From assembly GCA_021825955.1 (NCBI GenBank), contig JAKAEH010000008.1, positions 1 to 10,447 of the forward strand: a stretch of DNA of 10,447 nucleotides, given 5' to 3'. Shown piece after piece: positions 1 to 6,574 of the stretch. A program made the translations under genes and the position numbers. Numbering within the stretch: the stretch's first letter is position 1; each line of letters opens with the position of its first letter. Source of the DNA: a bacterium (GTDB lineage: Bacteria > Patescibacteria > Microgenomatia > Levybacterales > UBA12049). The notes under the pieces are model-generated. The model was not told the origin of the DNA, did no database searches, and worked only from the letters and a program-made list of their open reading frames with translations.

Positions 1-150
1 CGCGTACCAAGATATTGTTCCGCTTATGTTTTTATCTGCCTCTATTCCGCTTGAAATAGATTTAACATTTTTAAGCTCTTTTGAGTTTAAATATGCCTCT
101 GCAAGTCTGCTCCTATACGTATTTCCCTTACAAACAAAGTGGATTATCAT
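1..150 (-). CDS. Low-molecular-weight protein tyrosine phosphatase / arsenate reductase-like, N-terminal part
   Basis: Only the first 50 codons are present; the gene continues past the left edge. The N-terminus is a short beta strand (residues 2-6) running into a CX5R phosphate-binding loop, Cys7 to Arg13 (CKGNTYRS), which is the signature of the LMW-PTP fold at its usual place near the N-terminus. Family members dephosphorylate phosphotyrosine or, in the ArsC branch, reduce arsenate; the visible part cannot separate the two. The usual CxGNICRS appears here as CKGNTYRS. The ATG at 150 follows a TATAAT at 162-157 by only 6 nt, with no Shine-Dalgarno sequence, so the message is probably leaderless. 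It lies 26 nt downstream of mreB on the same strand. Confidence 0.8.
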   Translation of the reverse strand, partial: MIIHFVCKGNTYRSRLAEAYLNSKELKNVKSISSGIEADKNISGTISWYA

Positions 151-156
151 AAACCA

Positions 157-162
157 ATTATA
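157..162 (-). promoter_or_regulatory. -10 box for the phosphatase gene
   Basis: Perfect TATAAT on the minus strand, 6 nt before the ATG at 150. With the usual distance of about 7 nt, transcription would start at or next to the A of the start codon. Confidence 0.55.
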
Positions 163-176
163 ACAGAGGCTGTAAA

Positions 177-1319
177 TTATTTTAATCCGCCGATAACTTT
201 AACTCTATGTAAAAGTGAGTCGTCCTGCAAAACTTTACCGGTTCCTCTAACAACGCTTGTTAAGGGGTCTTCGCTTCGCAAAACCGGAATATGAATTCTT
301 TCAACTATCAGATGGTCAAAACCTGTAAGAAGAGAAGCTCCGCCTGTTAATAAAACCCCGTGTTCAAGAATATCGCTTGTCAATTCCGGCGGTGATTCTT
401 CTAAAACGCCCGCGATTGCATCGATAATCTTTGATAATATCGGGGACAAAGCCTCTCTTACTTCAACTTCCGTAACCCTAAGACTTTTAGGAAGACCTGT
501 TTCTATGTCTCTTCCCCTGACAACAGCCATCCTTTCCTGTCTAGCTTCCGAGTCATGAACCGTAAACCCCGAAGCATTAGCCTCTCCTTCCGATACTTTT
601 TCGTCCAAAGGACGACCGGCCTTTGGCCGGGATTTTTGTTCATAAGCGCTTCCTATTTTTATCTTCAAATCTTCTGCTGTTTTTTCTCCTAAAATTAACC
701 CGTGTCTTAATCTTATATAATGAGTAATTGCGCTATCCATCTCGTCTCCTGCAATTTTTAAAGACTTGCTGACAACTATGCCCCCCAAAGAAATTACCGC
801 AATTTCGGTTGTTCCCCCACCTACATCAACAACCATAACTCCCGTTGGCGAAAAAACCGAAATGTCCTCACCAATGGCCGCAGCCATGGGCTCCTCTATT
901 AAAAACGCTTCCCTTGCTCCCGCAGACAAAGCCGCTTCCCAAACCGCGCGTCTTTCAACCTCGGTAACGGATGAAGGGATTCCGATAACAACTTTTGGCC
1001 TTGACCAGGCAACCGGCATAACGTGCCCAATTTCATGGACAGCTTGGATGTAATGAGCAATCATTGCCGCAGTTGCGTCAAAATCTGCAATTACTCCACC
1101 ATGCAGAGGCCTTACTGTTTCAATTGTTGAGGGAGTTTTTCCAACCATTCTTTTAGCTTCGGTACCGATTGCGATTACTTTTTTAGTTTTTTTGTGCATT
1201 GCAACAACCGAAGGCTCCCTTATTACAATCCCTTTATTCCTTACCCAAACTAAAGTATTAGCCGTTCCAAGGTCAATGCCAACATCGTGGGAAAACATCG
1301 AGAAAATTTTGTCAAACAT
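177..1319 (-). CDS. mreB: Rod shape-determining protein MreB
   Basis: Bacterial actin that polymerises under the inner membrane and positions cell-wall synthesis. The 380 residues cover the whole family: the phosphate-1 loop GIDLGTANT at 14-22, the phosphate-2 motif VDVGGGTTEI at 164-173, the IEEPMAAAIG segment at 141-150 and the adenosine motif LTGGASLL at about 324-331. MreB is usually about 340 residues. The excess is a block at about residues 227-264, between KIGSAY and the family's VRGRD-x-x-TGLPK segment. That block is encoded by 528-641 and contains two GC-rich palindromes, so it looks like an in-frame repeat insertion. The start at 1319 gives the standard short N-terminus; no clear Shine-Dalgarno sequence precedes it. 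The phosphatase gene follows on the same strand and the O-antigen ligase gene diverges. Confidence 0.97.
   Translation of the reverse strand: MFDKIFSMFSHDVGIDLGTANTLVWVRNKGIVIREPSVVAMHKKTKKVIAIGTEAKRMVGKTPSTIETVRPLHGGVIADFDATAAMIAHYIQAVHEIGHVMPVAWSRPKVVIGIPSSVTEVERRAVWEAALSAGAREAFLIEEPMAAAIGEDISVFSPTGVMVVDVGGGTTEIAVISLGGIVVSKSLKIAGDEMDSAITHYIRLRHGLILGEKTAEDLKIKIGSAYEQKSRPKAGRPLDEKVSEGEANASGFTVHDSEARQERMAVVRGRDIETGLPKSLRVTEVEVREALSPILSKIIDAIAGVLEESPPELTSDILEHGVLLTGGASLLTGFDHLIVERIHIPVLRSEDPLTSVVRGTGKVLQDDSLLHRVKVIGGLK
602..630. repeat. Paired GC-rich palindromes inside mreB
   Basis: Two adjacent perfect hairpins in the extra MreB segment: CGTCC-AAA-GGACG at 602-614 and CCGGCC-TTT-GGCCGG at 616-630. 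They are much richer in G+C than the flanking coding sequence and encode a basic, proline-containing stretch (RPKAGRP). Confidence 0.75.
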
Positions 1320-1327
1320 AAAATCAG

Positions 1328-1397
1328 CGTATAGGAAATAGCGTATAGGGTATAGTTAACTAAACGCTAGACGCTAATCTCTAATCACTAATATAAC
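1328..1397. repeat. Heptad-periodic dyad element in the mreB leader
   Basis: Ten consecutive 7-nt units. The first four end in TAG (1332-1334, 1339-1341, 1346-1348, 1353-1355) and the next five end in CTA (1360-1362, 1367-1369, 1374-1376, 1381-1383, 1388-1390). CTA is the complement of TAG, so the element is dyad-symmetric about the palindrome TAGTTAACTA at 1353-1362. It lies between divergent mreB and the O-antigen ligase gene, and would be in the mreB 5' UTR if the promoter called at 1390-1418 is right. Confidence 0.8.
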
Positions 1398-1418
1398 ATC
1401 TTGCGGTAGTTTTTCCAA
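1390..1418 (-). promoter_or_regulatory. Sigma70-type promoter for mreB
   Basis: On the minus strand, TTGGAA (1418-1413), a 17-nt spacer, then TATATT (1395-1390). Transcription would start near 1383, about 65 nt before the mreB ATG. The -10 overlaps the end of the heptad element. Confidence 0.5.
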
Positions 1419-1456
1419 TATGGTAGCATTAGATTTAACCTTAGAATCTAATGAAT

Positions 1457-1532
1457 CCCGTTAGAAAAATATGTTTAAAAGAAATATTCTTAAAATTAAA
1501 GCAAAATCACTTAGGAAGGATTTTCTAACGGG
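1457..1532. repeat. Long-range inverted repeat ending at the O-antigen ligase start codon
   Basis: CCCGTTAGAAAAAT at 1457-1470 is the inverse complement of ATTTTCTAACGGG at 1520-1532, apart from one extra A. The right arm ends at the base before the ATG at 1533. Between them is AT-rich sequence. The unit also carries a 25-codon reading frame (ATG 1451, TAA 1526-1528) that starts MNPVRK. It could be a mobile palindromic element or an RNA hairpin that hides the start codon. Confidence 0.7.
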
Positions 1533-3860
1533 ATGAAATATCTCAATGCCTTAAACAAAATCATTGAATACGGCTTTTACGCAATATTTTTCTTTGTCCC
1601 CCTTGCCCTTGCCGACAAAACCTCGGAACTTTTTGAATTCAACAAACTGTGGGTTACTTTTATCTTATCCCTTGTAATTTTAACTGCGTGGATTTCCAAA
1701 ATGCTTATTAAAAGGCAATTTAAAATACAACGGACTCCTCTTGATATTCCAATTATTTTATTTTTGCTTTCCCAAGTAATCTCAACTGTTTTTAGCCTTG
1801 ACAGGCACGTTTCCTTATGGGGGTACTATTCCCGCTTTAACGGCGGACTTCTTTCTATTATTACTTACATTTTTCTTTACTATGCCTTTGTTTCAAATTT
1901 TCAAGAGAATGCAAAAACAATTATTAAAAGACTCATTTTTGTGGCTCTTTCCTCAGCTATCGTAGTTTCCTTATGGGGACTTCCTTCGCATTTTGGATAT
2001 GATCCGACGTGTTTTCTTTTTAGAGGAAGTCTTGACGTAGCATGTTGGACATCGGATTTTCAGCCTATGATTCGTATCTTTTCAACTCTAGGACAGCCGG
2101 ATTGGCTGTCTGCCTATCTTTCAATTTTGTTACCAATTTCAATGGCCTTGTTTATAAAATCAACGTTTTTTAAAGGCGCTAACAATAAAAAGCCCCAATT
2201 TTCAAAAAAACTTGCTGTTTTTGCTGTCTTTTCTTTTTTAATATTTCTTCTTTTTTATGTAGATATTGCCTATACAAGAGCTAAGTCAGGATTTTTGGCA
2301 ACTTGGTTTTCAATAGCCTTTTTCGCGGTAAGTTATGCTTTTCTTGAATTAAGAAATCGTAATAACAAAATCAAAAATCTTTCTTTGGATTTCAAACTGC
2401 TTCTCTTAACCTTAGTCTCTATTATTACTGTTACTTTTTTTATAGGCACTTCTTTTGTCAGAATTGACAGCAAGTTCACTTTTAACGGCTTGAAAAATCA
2501 ATTTATAAAACCCCCTGCCGTAACCAAGACCGTTGCAAAACCTGTAGCCACAAAACCACCGGCCCCATTAGCTTCCGGAGAATTAGGCGGCACGGATTCG
2601 GGAACAATTAGACTTTTGGTTTGGGAAGGCGCAATAAAGGCGTGGATTCATAATCCAATCTTTGGCACCGGAGTTGAAACTTTCGCTTTTGCATACTATA
2701 AATATAGACCCGAAGCACACAATCTTACTTCCGAATGGCGCTATCTCTATAACAAAGCTCACAACGAATATTTAAATTATCTTGCCACAACCGGTGCTTT
2801 CGGATTATTAACTTATCTTTCAATGATTGGTCTTTTCCTATTCCTAAGCTTAAAATACCTTTGGAAAAATAAAGGCGGAGATACCAATAACAGAAAAATT
2901 TTAGTGCTTGCTCTTGTTTCAGGATACATAAGCATTCTTATTAGTAATTTCTTCGGATTTTCGGTTGTAATAGTCAATCTTTTTATGTTTTTAATTCCGG
3001 CTTTAGTATTTATTTTGGCAAATTTAATTAATTATGATAAAAATTTAAGCTTTTCATTTGCTTCTAAAAAAATTGAGAATAAAAAAACAGAAGACCAAGA
3101 ATTTACGGTTACAAAACCTATTTGGGTAATTATCGCAATTATAGCTGTTATAAACGGATACCTTATATTTACGCTTATTAATTTCTGGAATGCCGATAAA
3201 GACTACGCCTTAGGATATAATTATGATAGAGTTAACCAATATCAAACCGCATATCCCCTACTTCACAAAGCCGTAACCGAAAGACCGGATGAACCGGTAT
3301 TTAAAGACGAGTTGGCTATTAACGATGCTGTCTTAGCAATTTCAATTTTGGAACAGAAATTTACAGACCCCACGCAGCAAAAACAAGCTACGGAACTTGC
3401 GCAAAAACTTGCCCAAGAAGCTGTAACAACAAGCGACAAAATTACTTCGGAGAATCCAAACAACGTGGTTTTCTGGAAAACAAGAGTTAGGATTTTTTAT
3501 ACATTGGCTCAAGCTGATGAGCGTTATCTTGCATCAGCTCTAACCGCTATCAAAAAAACAGCCGAACTGGCACCAACCGATGCGGATATTTCCTATAACT
3601 TGGGGATATTATATGGTCAAAATGGAGACGCAAAAAACGCAGTGGCAACTTTAAAAAACACAATAAAATTAAAACAAGATTTTTCAAATGCCTATTATGC
3701 GCTTGGCATTTTCTATCACCAGCTGGCCATAAATAATAAAGGCGTTGTCGTAAATGAGGACTACCAGCAAAAAGCAATTGACACAATGAACTTCATGCTT
3801 AAAAATGTCGCTCCCGGAGATTCAAGAGCAATAGACGCATTAAAAGCCTGGAAGAAATAA
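1533..3860 (+). CDS. O-antigen ligase/polymerase-like (Wzy_C) membrane protein with C-terminal TPRs
   Basis: A 775-residue polytopic protein. Many hydrophobic segments fill about residues 10-480, with one more near 530-550 before a soluble C-terminus. The Wzy_C-type loop is visible at about 357-380 (R..VWEGAIKAWIHNPIFGTG) and 407-415 (KAHNEYLNYL); these are the arginine- and His/Asn-bearing segments of the O-antigen ligase (WaaL)/polymerase (Wzy)/PilO-ligase superfamily, which transfers or polymerises undecaprenyl-linked glycans on the outer face of the membrane. The C-terminal 200 residues hold TPR-like helices (for example about 681-712, NLGILYGQNGDAKNAVATL). A proline/threonine-rich stretch at about 330-345 lies between membrane segments. 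It is first in a run with def and fmt, only 1 nt before def. No Shine-Dalgarno sequence is seen; the right arm of an inverted repeat abuts the ATG. Ligase versus polymerase cannot be decided here. Confidence 0.85.
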   Translation: MKYLNALNKIIEYGFYAIFFFVPLALADKTSELFEFNKLWVTFILSLVILTAWISKMLIKRQFKIQRTPLDIPIILFLLSQVISTVFSLDRHVSLWGYYSRFNGGLLSIITYIFLYYAFVSNFQENAKTIIKRLIFVALSSAIVVSLWGLPSHFGYDPTCFLFRGSLDVACWTSDFQPMIRIFSTLGQPDWLSAYLSILLPISMALFIKSTFFKGANNKKPQFSKKLAVFAVFSFLIFLLFYVDIAYTRAKSGFLATWFSIAFFAVSYAFLELRNRNNKIKNLSLDFKLLLLTLVSIITVTFFIGTSFVRIDSKFTFNGLKNQFIKPPAVTKTVAKPVATKPPAPLASGELGGTDSGTIRLLVWEGAIKAWIHNPIFGTGVETFAFAYYKYRPEAHNLTSEWRYLYNKAHNEYLNYLATTGAFGLLTYLSMIGLFLFLSLKYLWKNKGGDTNNRKILVLALVSGYISILISNFFGFSVVIVNLFMFLIPALVFILANLINYDKNLSFSFASKKIENKKTEDQEFTVTKPIWVIIAIIAVINGYLIFTLINFWNADKDYALGYNYDRVNQYQTAYPLLHKAVTERPDEPVFKDELAINDAVLAISILEQKFTDPTQQKQATELAQKLAQEAVTTSDKITSENPNNVVFWKTRVRIFYTLAQADERYLASALTAIKKTAELAPTDADISYNLGILYGQNGDAKNAVATLKNTIKLKQDFSNAYYALGIFYHQLAINNKGVVVNEDYQQKAIDTMNFMLKNVAPGDSRAIDALKAWKK

Positions 3861-3861
3861 G

Positions 3862-4500
3862 ATGTTAGAAATAGTTAAAGCCCCCAACCCTATCCTTTCA
3901 CAAAAGGCAAAACAAATTGTCAAGGTTGATAAAGCTGTTACAAAACTCATTGCAGAAATGATAAAATCTATGGAGTCTGTGTCCGACCCAATAGGAGTTG
4001 GATTGGCCGCTCCCCAAGTTGGAAAATCGCTTCGGCTTTTTATTGCAAAACCAAGTCAAAAATCAAAAATCTTGGTTTTTATTAACCCAAAGATTGTAAA
4101 AAAAGAAAAAAAGTTGAACGAAGCCGAGTCAGACTCGGCGAAAGAGAAACCCGCCTCTGGAGGGTTGAGCAAAGCGACCCGCCTGCCAAAGCCTGGCACT
4201 GGCGGGCAGGAATCCGCCTCTGGCGGAAAAGAGCACAAAAAATTAGAAGGTTGCCTTTCCCTTTTAAACATTTGGGGTTCGGTTGAACGCTTTGATAGTG
4301 TCTGGATTTCATACCAAGACGAGACCGGAAAAAAACACAATCGAAGATTCGACGGATTTCTGGCAACAATTCTTCAGCACGAAATTGACCATCTTGATGG
4401 AATTCTCTTTCCCAAAAGAGTACTGGAACAAAAAGGCACGCTTTACAAATCGGAAAAAGACGAAAAAGGCGAGGACATATTTGAAGAAATAAAACTATGA
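3862..4500 (+). CDS. def: Peptide deformylase with a repeat-derived insertion
   Basis: Metalloenzyme that removes the formyl group from the N-terminal methionine of new proteins. All three motifs are present: GVGLAAPQ at 45-52, EGCLS at 129-133 (metal-ligand Cys131) and QHEIDH at 172-177 (two His ligands and the catalytic Glu). At 212 residues it is longer than usual because of an insertion at about residues 85-126, between the KIVKKEKK strand end and motif II. That insertion (about 4114-4240) is GC-rich, Gly/Ser/Lys/Pro-rich in protein and full of palindromes, so the fold should accommodate it as a surface loop. The ATG is 1 nt after the previous stop, with a weak GGAAG 7 nt upstream. The end overlaps fmt by 4 nt (ATGA). 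Confidence 0.96.
   Translation: MLEIVKAPNPILSQKAKQIVKVDKAVTKLIAEMIKSMESVSDPIGVGLAAPQVGKSLRLFIAKPSQKSKILVFINPKIVKKEKKLNEAESDSAKEKPASGGLSKATRLPKPGTGGQESASGGKEHKKLEGCLSLLNIWGSVERFDSVWISYQDETGKKHNRRFDGFLATILQHEIDHLDGILFPKRVLEQKGTLYKSEKDEKGEDIFEEIKL
4114..4240. repeat. Cluster of GC-rich palindromes inserted in def
   Basis: Includes GCCGAGTC-A-GACTCGGC (about 4123-4139), an inverted pair CCTGCC...GGCAGG around the CCAAAGCCTGGCA core (about 4182-4210) and CCGCC-TCT-GGCGG (about 4213-4225). The stretch keeps the reading frame open and separates two segments of an otherwise standard deformylase. Confidence 0.75.
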
Positions 4501-5348
4501 AAATTGTGTTTTTCGGTTCCTCCGGCTACGTTTTACCAGTTATTGAAAAATTAAAAAAAGATTTTGAAATCGAACTGGTAGTGACAACCGAAAAGGAAGA
4601 CGGCGCAGTTACAAAGTATTCCATTGAACATGAAATTCCTTACGTTTCGGTCTCCTCTCTTTCCGACCAAGATACAAGATACAAAATACTAAATACTAAA
4701 TCCGAACTCGCCGTTCTTGCCGATTTTGGCTTAATTATCCCAGAAACTATTTTGCACAAATTCAAATACGGGATATTGAATATCCACCCTTCCCTTTTGC
4801 CAAAATATAGAGGCTCAACGCCTGTCCAAAATGCAATATTGAATAATGAAAAAGAAACCGGAATAAGTATTATAAAACTTGACGGCAAAGTAGATCACGG
4901 TCCGATTCTTCTTCAAGTTAAAGAAGAGATTAAAAGCAGCGATACAGCGCAATCTTTGTATGAACGGCTATTTGAAATGGGTAGTGATTTACTGTATCAA
5001 AATATCAAGCAATATATCAAAGGAGAGCTAAAATTAATCGGGCAAGATCATAAAAAGGCCACCTTTACCAAAATTCTGATAAGAAATGACGGCTATTTTG
5101 AGCTAAGCAATCCCCCATCTCTTGAAAAATTGGACTTAATGATAAGAGCTTACTTTCCCTGGCCTAGCGCGTGGACCCGTTCAATGATAAACGCCCGCCC
5201 TGAGCGAGGCCGAAGGGGTAAATCATCAATAATTAAATTTCTTCCGCAAAAGAAACTTCAGGTTGAGGGAAAAAAACCTGTCAGTTATAAAGATTTTATC
5301 AATGGCTATCCGAATTTGGATAAGCAACTCCTTTCACTTTTAAAATAA
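4497..5348 (+). CDS. fmt: Methionyl-tRNA formyltransferase
   Basis: Transfers a formyl group from 10-formyl-tetrahydrofolate to Met-tRNA(fMet). The N-terminal Rossmann domain begins KIVFFGSSGYVLPVIEKL. The catalytic signature N-x-H is Asn95 and His97 in NIHPSLLPKYRG, and the catalytic Asp is Asp133 in KVDHGPIL. The C-terminal OB-fold domain follows, with the RAYFPWPSAWT segment at about 217-227. At 283 residues it is slightly short of the common 310. Two repeat-derived stretches can be seen: a 7-nt tandem repeat at 4671-4698 (residues about 59-68) and an ARPERGRRG segment at about 233-241. It overlaps def by 4 nt, so translation is probably coupled; the enzymes add and remove the same group. 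Confidence 0.95.
   Translation: MKIVFFGSSGYVLPVIEKLKKDFEIELVVTTEKEDGAVTKYSIEHEIPYVSVSSLSDQDTRYKILNTKSELAVLADFGLIIPETILHKFKYGILNIHPSLLPKYRGSTPVQNAILNNEKETGISIIKLDGKVDHGPILLQVKEEIKSSDTAQSLYERLFEMGSDLLYQNIKQYIKGELKLIGQDHKKATFTKILIRNDGYFELSNPPSLEKLDLMIRAYFPWPSAWTRSMINARPERGRRGKSSIIKFLPQKKLQVEGKKPVSYKDFINGYPNLDKQLLSLLK
4671..4698. repeat. 7-nt tandem repeat within fmt
   Basis: GATACAA occurs twice (4671-4684), followed by AATACTA twice (4685-4698). This 7-nt periodicity is not a multiple of three, so it is not peptide-driven. It matches the unit length of the intergenic heptad elements. Confidence 0.8.
5187..5222. repeat. Short GC-rich repeat insertion within fmt
   Basis: CCCT-GAGCGAGGCCGA-AGGGG is a GC-rich patch in AT-rich coding sequence and encodes RPERGRRGK. 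A near-identical peptide, RSERGPRGK, is at the N-terminus of the unrelated gene at 9999. Confidence 0.5.
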
Positions 5349-5370
5349 AAGCTCCGTTGATAATAGGCGT

Positions 5371-5481
5371 TTGATGCTAGATGTTGGAATTTGAAACTGG
5401 AAAATAGATGTTAGACTTTTCTATCTTCAATCATCTAACTTCAAATTCAAGCTTCCAGTTTCTATTGTCTATAATCAAGTT
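5371..5481. repeat. Heptad-periodic dyad element R1, 3' side of rpmB
   Basis: About 111 bp. The left half has a TAG/TGG/TTG-like trinucleotide every 7 nt and the right half a TCT/TTC/CCA-like trinucleotide every 7 nt, with TTGATG at one end and ATCAA at the other. It shares the start TTGATG-N-TAGATGTT and the end ATCAAGTT with R2. It fills the gap between the convergent ends of fmt and rpmB. Confidence 0.7.
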
Positions 5482-5710
5482 AAACAGTGGTGACCGGAGT
5501 TTCTACCTTTTCGGCTACTTGAGGCTTTACTGCATTTTTCCAAACCCTTAAACATTTCGTGCAAAGTTTCATTGTTTTAGTGATTCCACCCATTTTAATC
5601 CTCGCATTATGAAGGTTTGGTTTAAATATTTTTCTTGTTCGGTTTTTTGCATGAGACACGTTGTGTCCATACATTACTCCCTTTCCGCAATTAAAACATT
5701 TCATCGCCAT
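5480..5710 (-). CDS. rpmB: Ribosomal protein bL28, zinc-binding form
   Basis: Large-subunit ribosomal protein of 76 residues. The N-terminus (MKCFNCGKG) and the later LCTKCLR give two CxxC pairs expected to bind one zinc. The L28 signature is the stretch [19 protein letters not shown], which binds rRNA, followed by [13 protein letters not shown]. Two in-frame ATGs lie at the start (residues 1 and 3), so the exact start is uncertain by two codons. It is a single gene on the minus strand with a heptad repeat element directly on each side. Confidence 0.97.
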   Translation of the reverse strand: MAMKCFNCGKGVMYGHNVSHAKNRTRKIFKPNLHNARIKMGGITKTMKLCTKCLRVWKNAVKPQVAEKVETPVTTV

Positions 5711-5718
5711 AATACTTT

Positions 5719-5830
5719 TTGATGATAGATATTAGAAACTAGATGTTAGATTTTGAAGCTGGAAATTTGATGCTAGATTCTATCTTCTAACCTCAAGTTC
5801 TAGCTTCCAGTTTCCACTGTCCAGCATCAA
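5719..5830. repeat. Heptad-periodic dyad element R2, between rpmB and the M50 gene
   Basis: 112 bp, exactly sixteen 7-nt units, from TTGATG to CATCAA, which are inverse complements. TAG recurs at 7-nt steps on the left (5726, 5733, 5740, 5747) and TCTA/TCCA-type motifs at 7-nt steps on the right. It occupies nearly all of the divergent intergenic space, so any promoters for rpmB and the M50 gene would have to lie within or overlap it. Confidence 0.8.
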
Positions 5831-5836
5831 GTTAAT

Positions 5837-6526
5837 ATGATATCATATATTGTAGCTTTGGACAATATGGGAATTGTATTTGGCCTTATAATGTTGGTTA
5901 TCCTTGTTTTCTCCGCAATCTTGCATGAAGTGGCACATGGCTTTGTAGCAGACCGCCTTGGTGACCCAACCGCTAGGCTTATGGGGAGACTTACTCTTAA
6001 TCCAAGAAAACACATCGACCCTTTTATGAGCATTGCTCTTCCTCTTATTTTAATTCTTTCCGGTTCTCCTGTTATTTTCGGCGCCGCAAAACCGGTTCCT
6101 GTTGATCCATTTAATTTAAAAGAGGGACGGAAAGATATTGCTATTGTTTCTCTCGTAGGACCTTTAACTAATGTACTAATTGCCGTTTCTGCCGCGCTTA
6201 TTTTAAAAGGACTAAGGATATCTGTACCAATGTTTGCAGGGTCCTCTTATGATTTTATATTTTTTATTATTTACCCGATTCTTCTAACAATTACCCAAAT
6301 AAATCTTCTCCTGGCTATTTTTAATCTTTTGCCCATACCGCCTCTTGACGGTTCAAAGATTTTTGCTTTGATTTTGCCGGAAAAAGAGGCAAATATTTAT
6401 CTTTCTTTGGGTTCAATCGGAATTTTTATAATCTTTTTTCTTTTGATGTTTCCAATTGGAGGATTTTCACTGGGTGGTTTAATCTTTAATCTTCTCTCCT
6501 TCTCCGAAAAACTGCTAGGATTATAA
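5837..6526 (+). CDS. Site-2 protease family (M50) membrane protein
   Basis: A 229-residue, strongly hydrophobic protein of the compact M50 group without PDZ or CBS domains. The zinc-binding HEVAH is at 30-34 in the first long membrane segment; the third ligand is in NLLPIPPLDGSK, Asp161, in a later segment. The order of the two motifs and the length fit small site-2 proteases (SpoIVFB/YwhC-like), which cut substrates within the membrane. The substrate is unknown. A second in-frame ATG at 5867 (MGIVFGLIML) lies right before the first membrane helix and is an alternative start; neither has a Shine-Dalgarno sequence. Its upstream region is the R2 repeat. Confidence 0.9.
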   Translation: MISYIVALDNMGIVFGLIMLVILVFSAILHEVAHGFVADRLGDPTARLMGRLTLNPRKHIDPFMSIALPLILILSGSPVIFGAAKPVPVDPFNLKEGRKDIAIVSLVGPLTNVLIAVSAALILKGLRISVPMFAGSSYDFIFFIIYPILLTITQINLLLAIFNLLPIPPLDGSKIFALILPEKEANIYLSLGSIGIFIIFFLLMFPIGGFSLGGLIFNLLSFSEKLLGL

Positions 6527-6532
6527 ACCCTC

Positions 6533-6568
6533 TTGTCAAGTTGACAATATTATTTATAATGATATACT
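6533..6568 (+). promoter_or_regulatory. Strong promoter with palindromic operator-like site
   Basis: TTGACA (6541-6546), a 16-nt spacer, then TATACT (6563-6568). The perfect palindrome TTGTCAA-G-TTGACAA at 6533-6547 covers the -35 box, where a repressor could bind. Transcription is expected to start near 6575. It drives the structured RNA, not a protein gene. Confidence 0.7.
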
Positions 6569-6574
6569 TTAATT

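Noticed and set aside
5349..5370. Terminator after fmt
   Set aside because: No GC-rich stem with a T-run is visible before the R1 element; R1 itself could form a weak hairpin but lacks a T-tract.
5371..5830. CRISPR array
   Set aside because: The unit is 7 nt with changing sequence and dyad symmetry; there are no direct repeats of 25-40 nt and no spacers.
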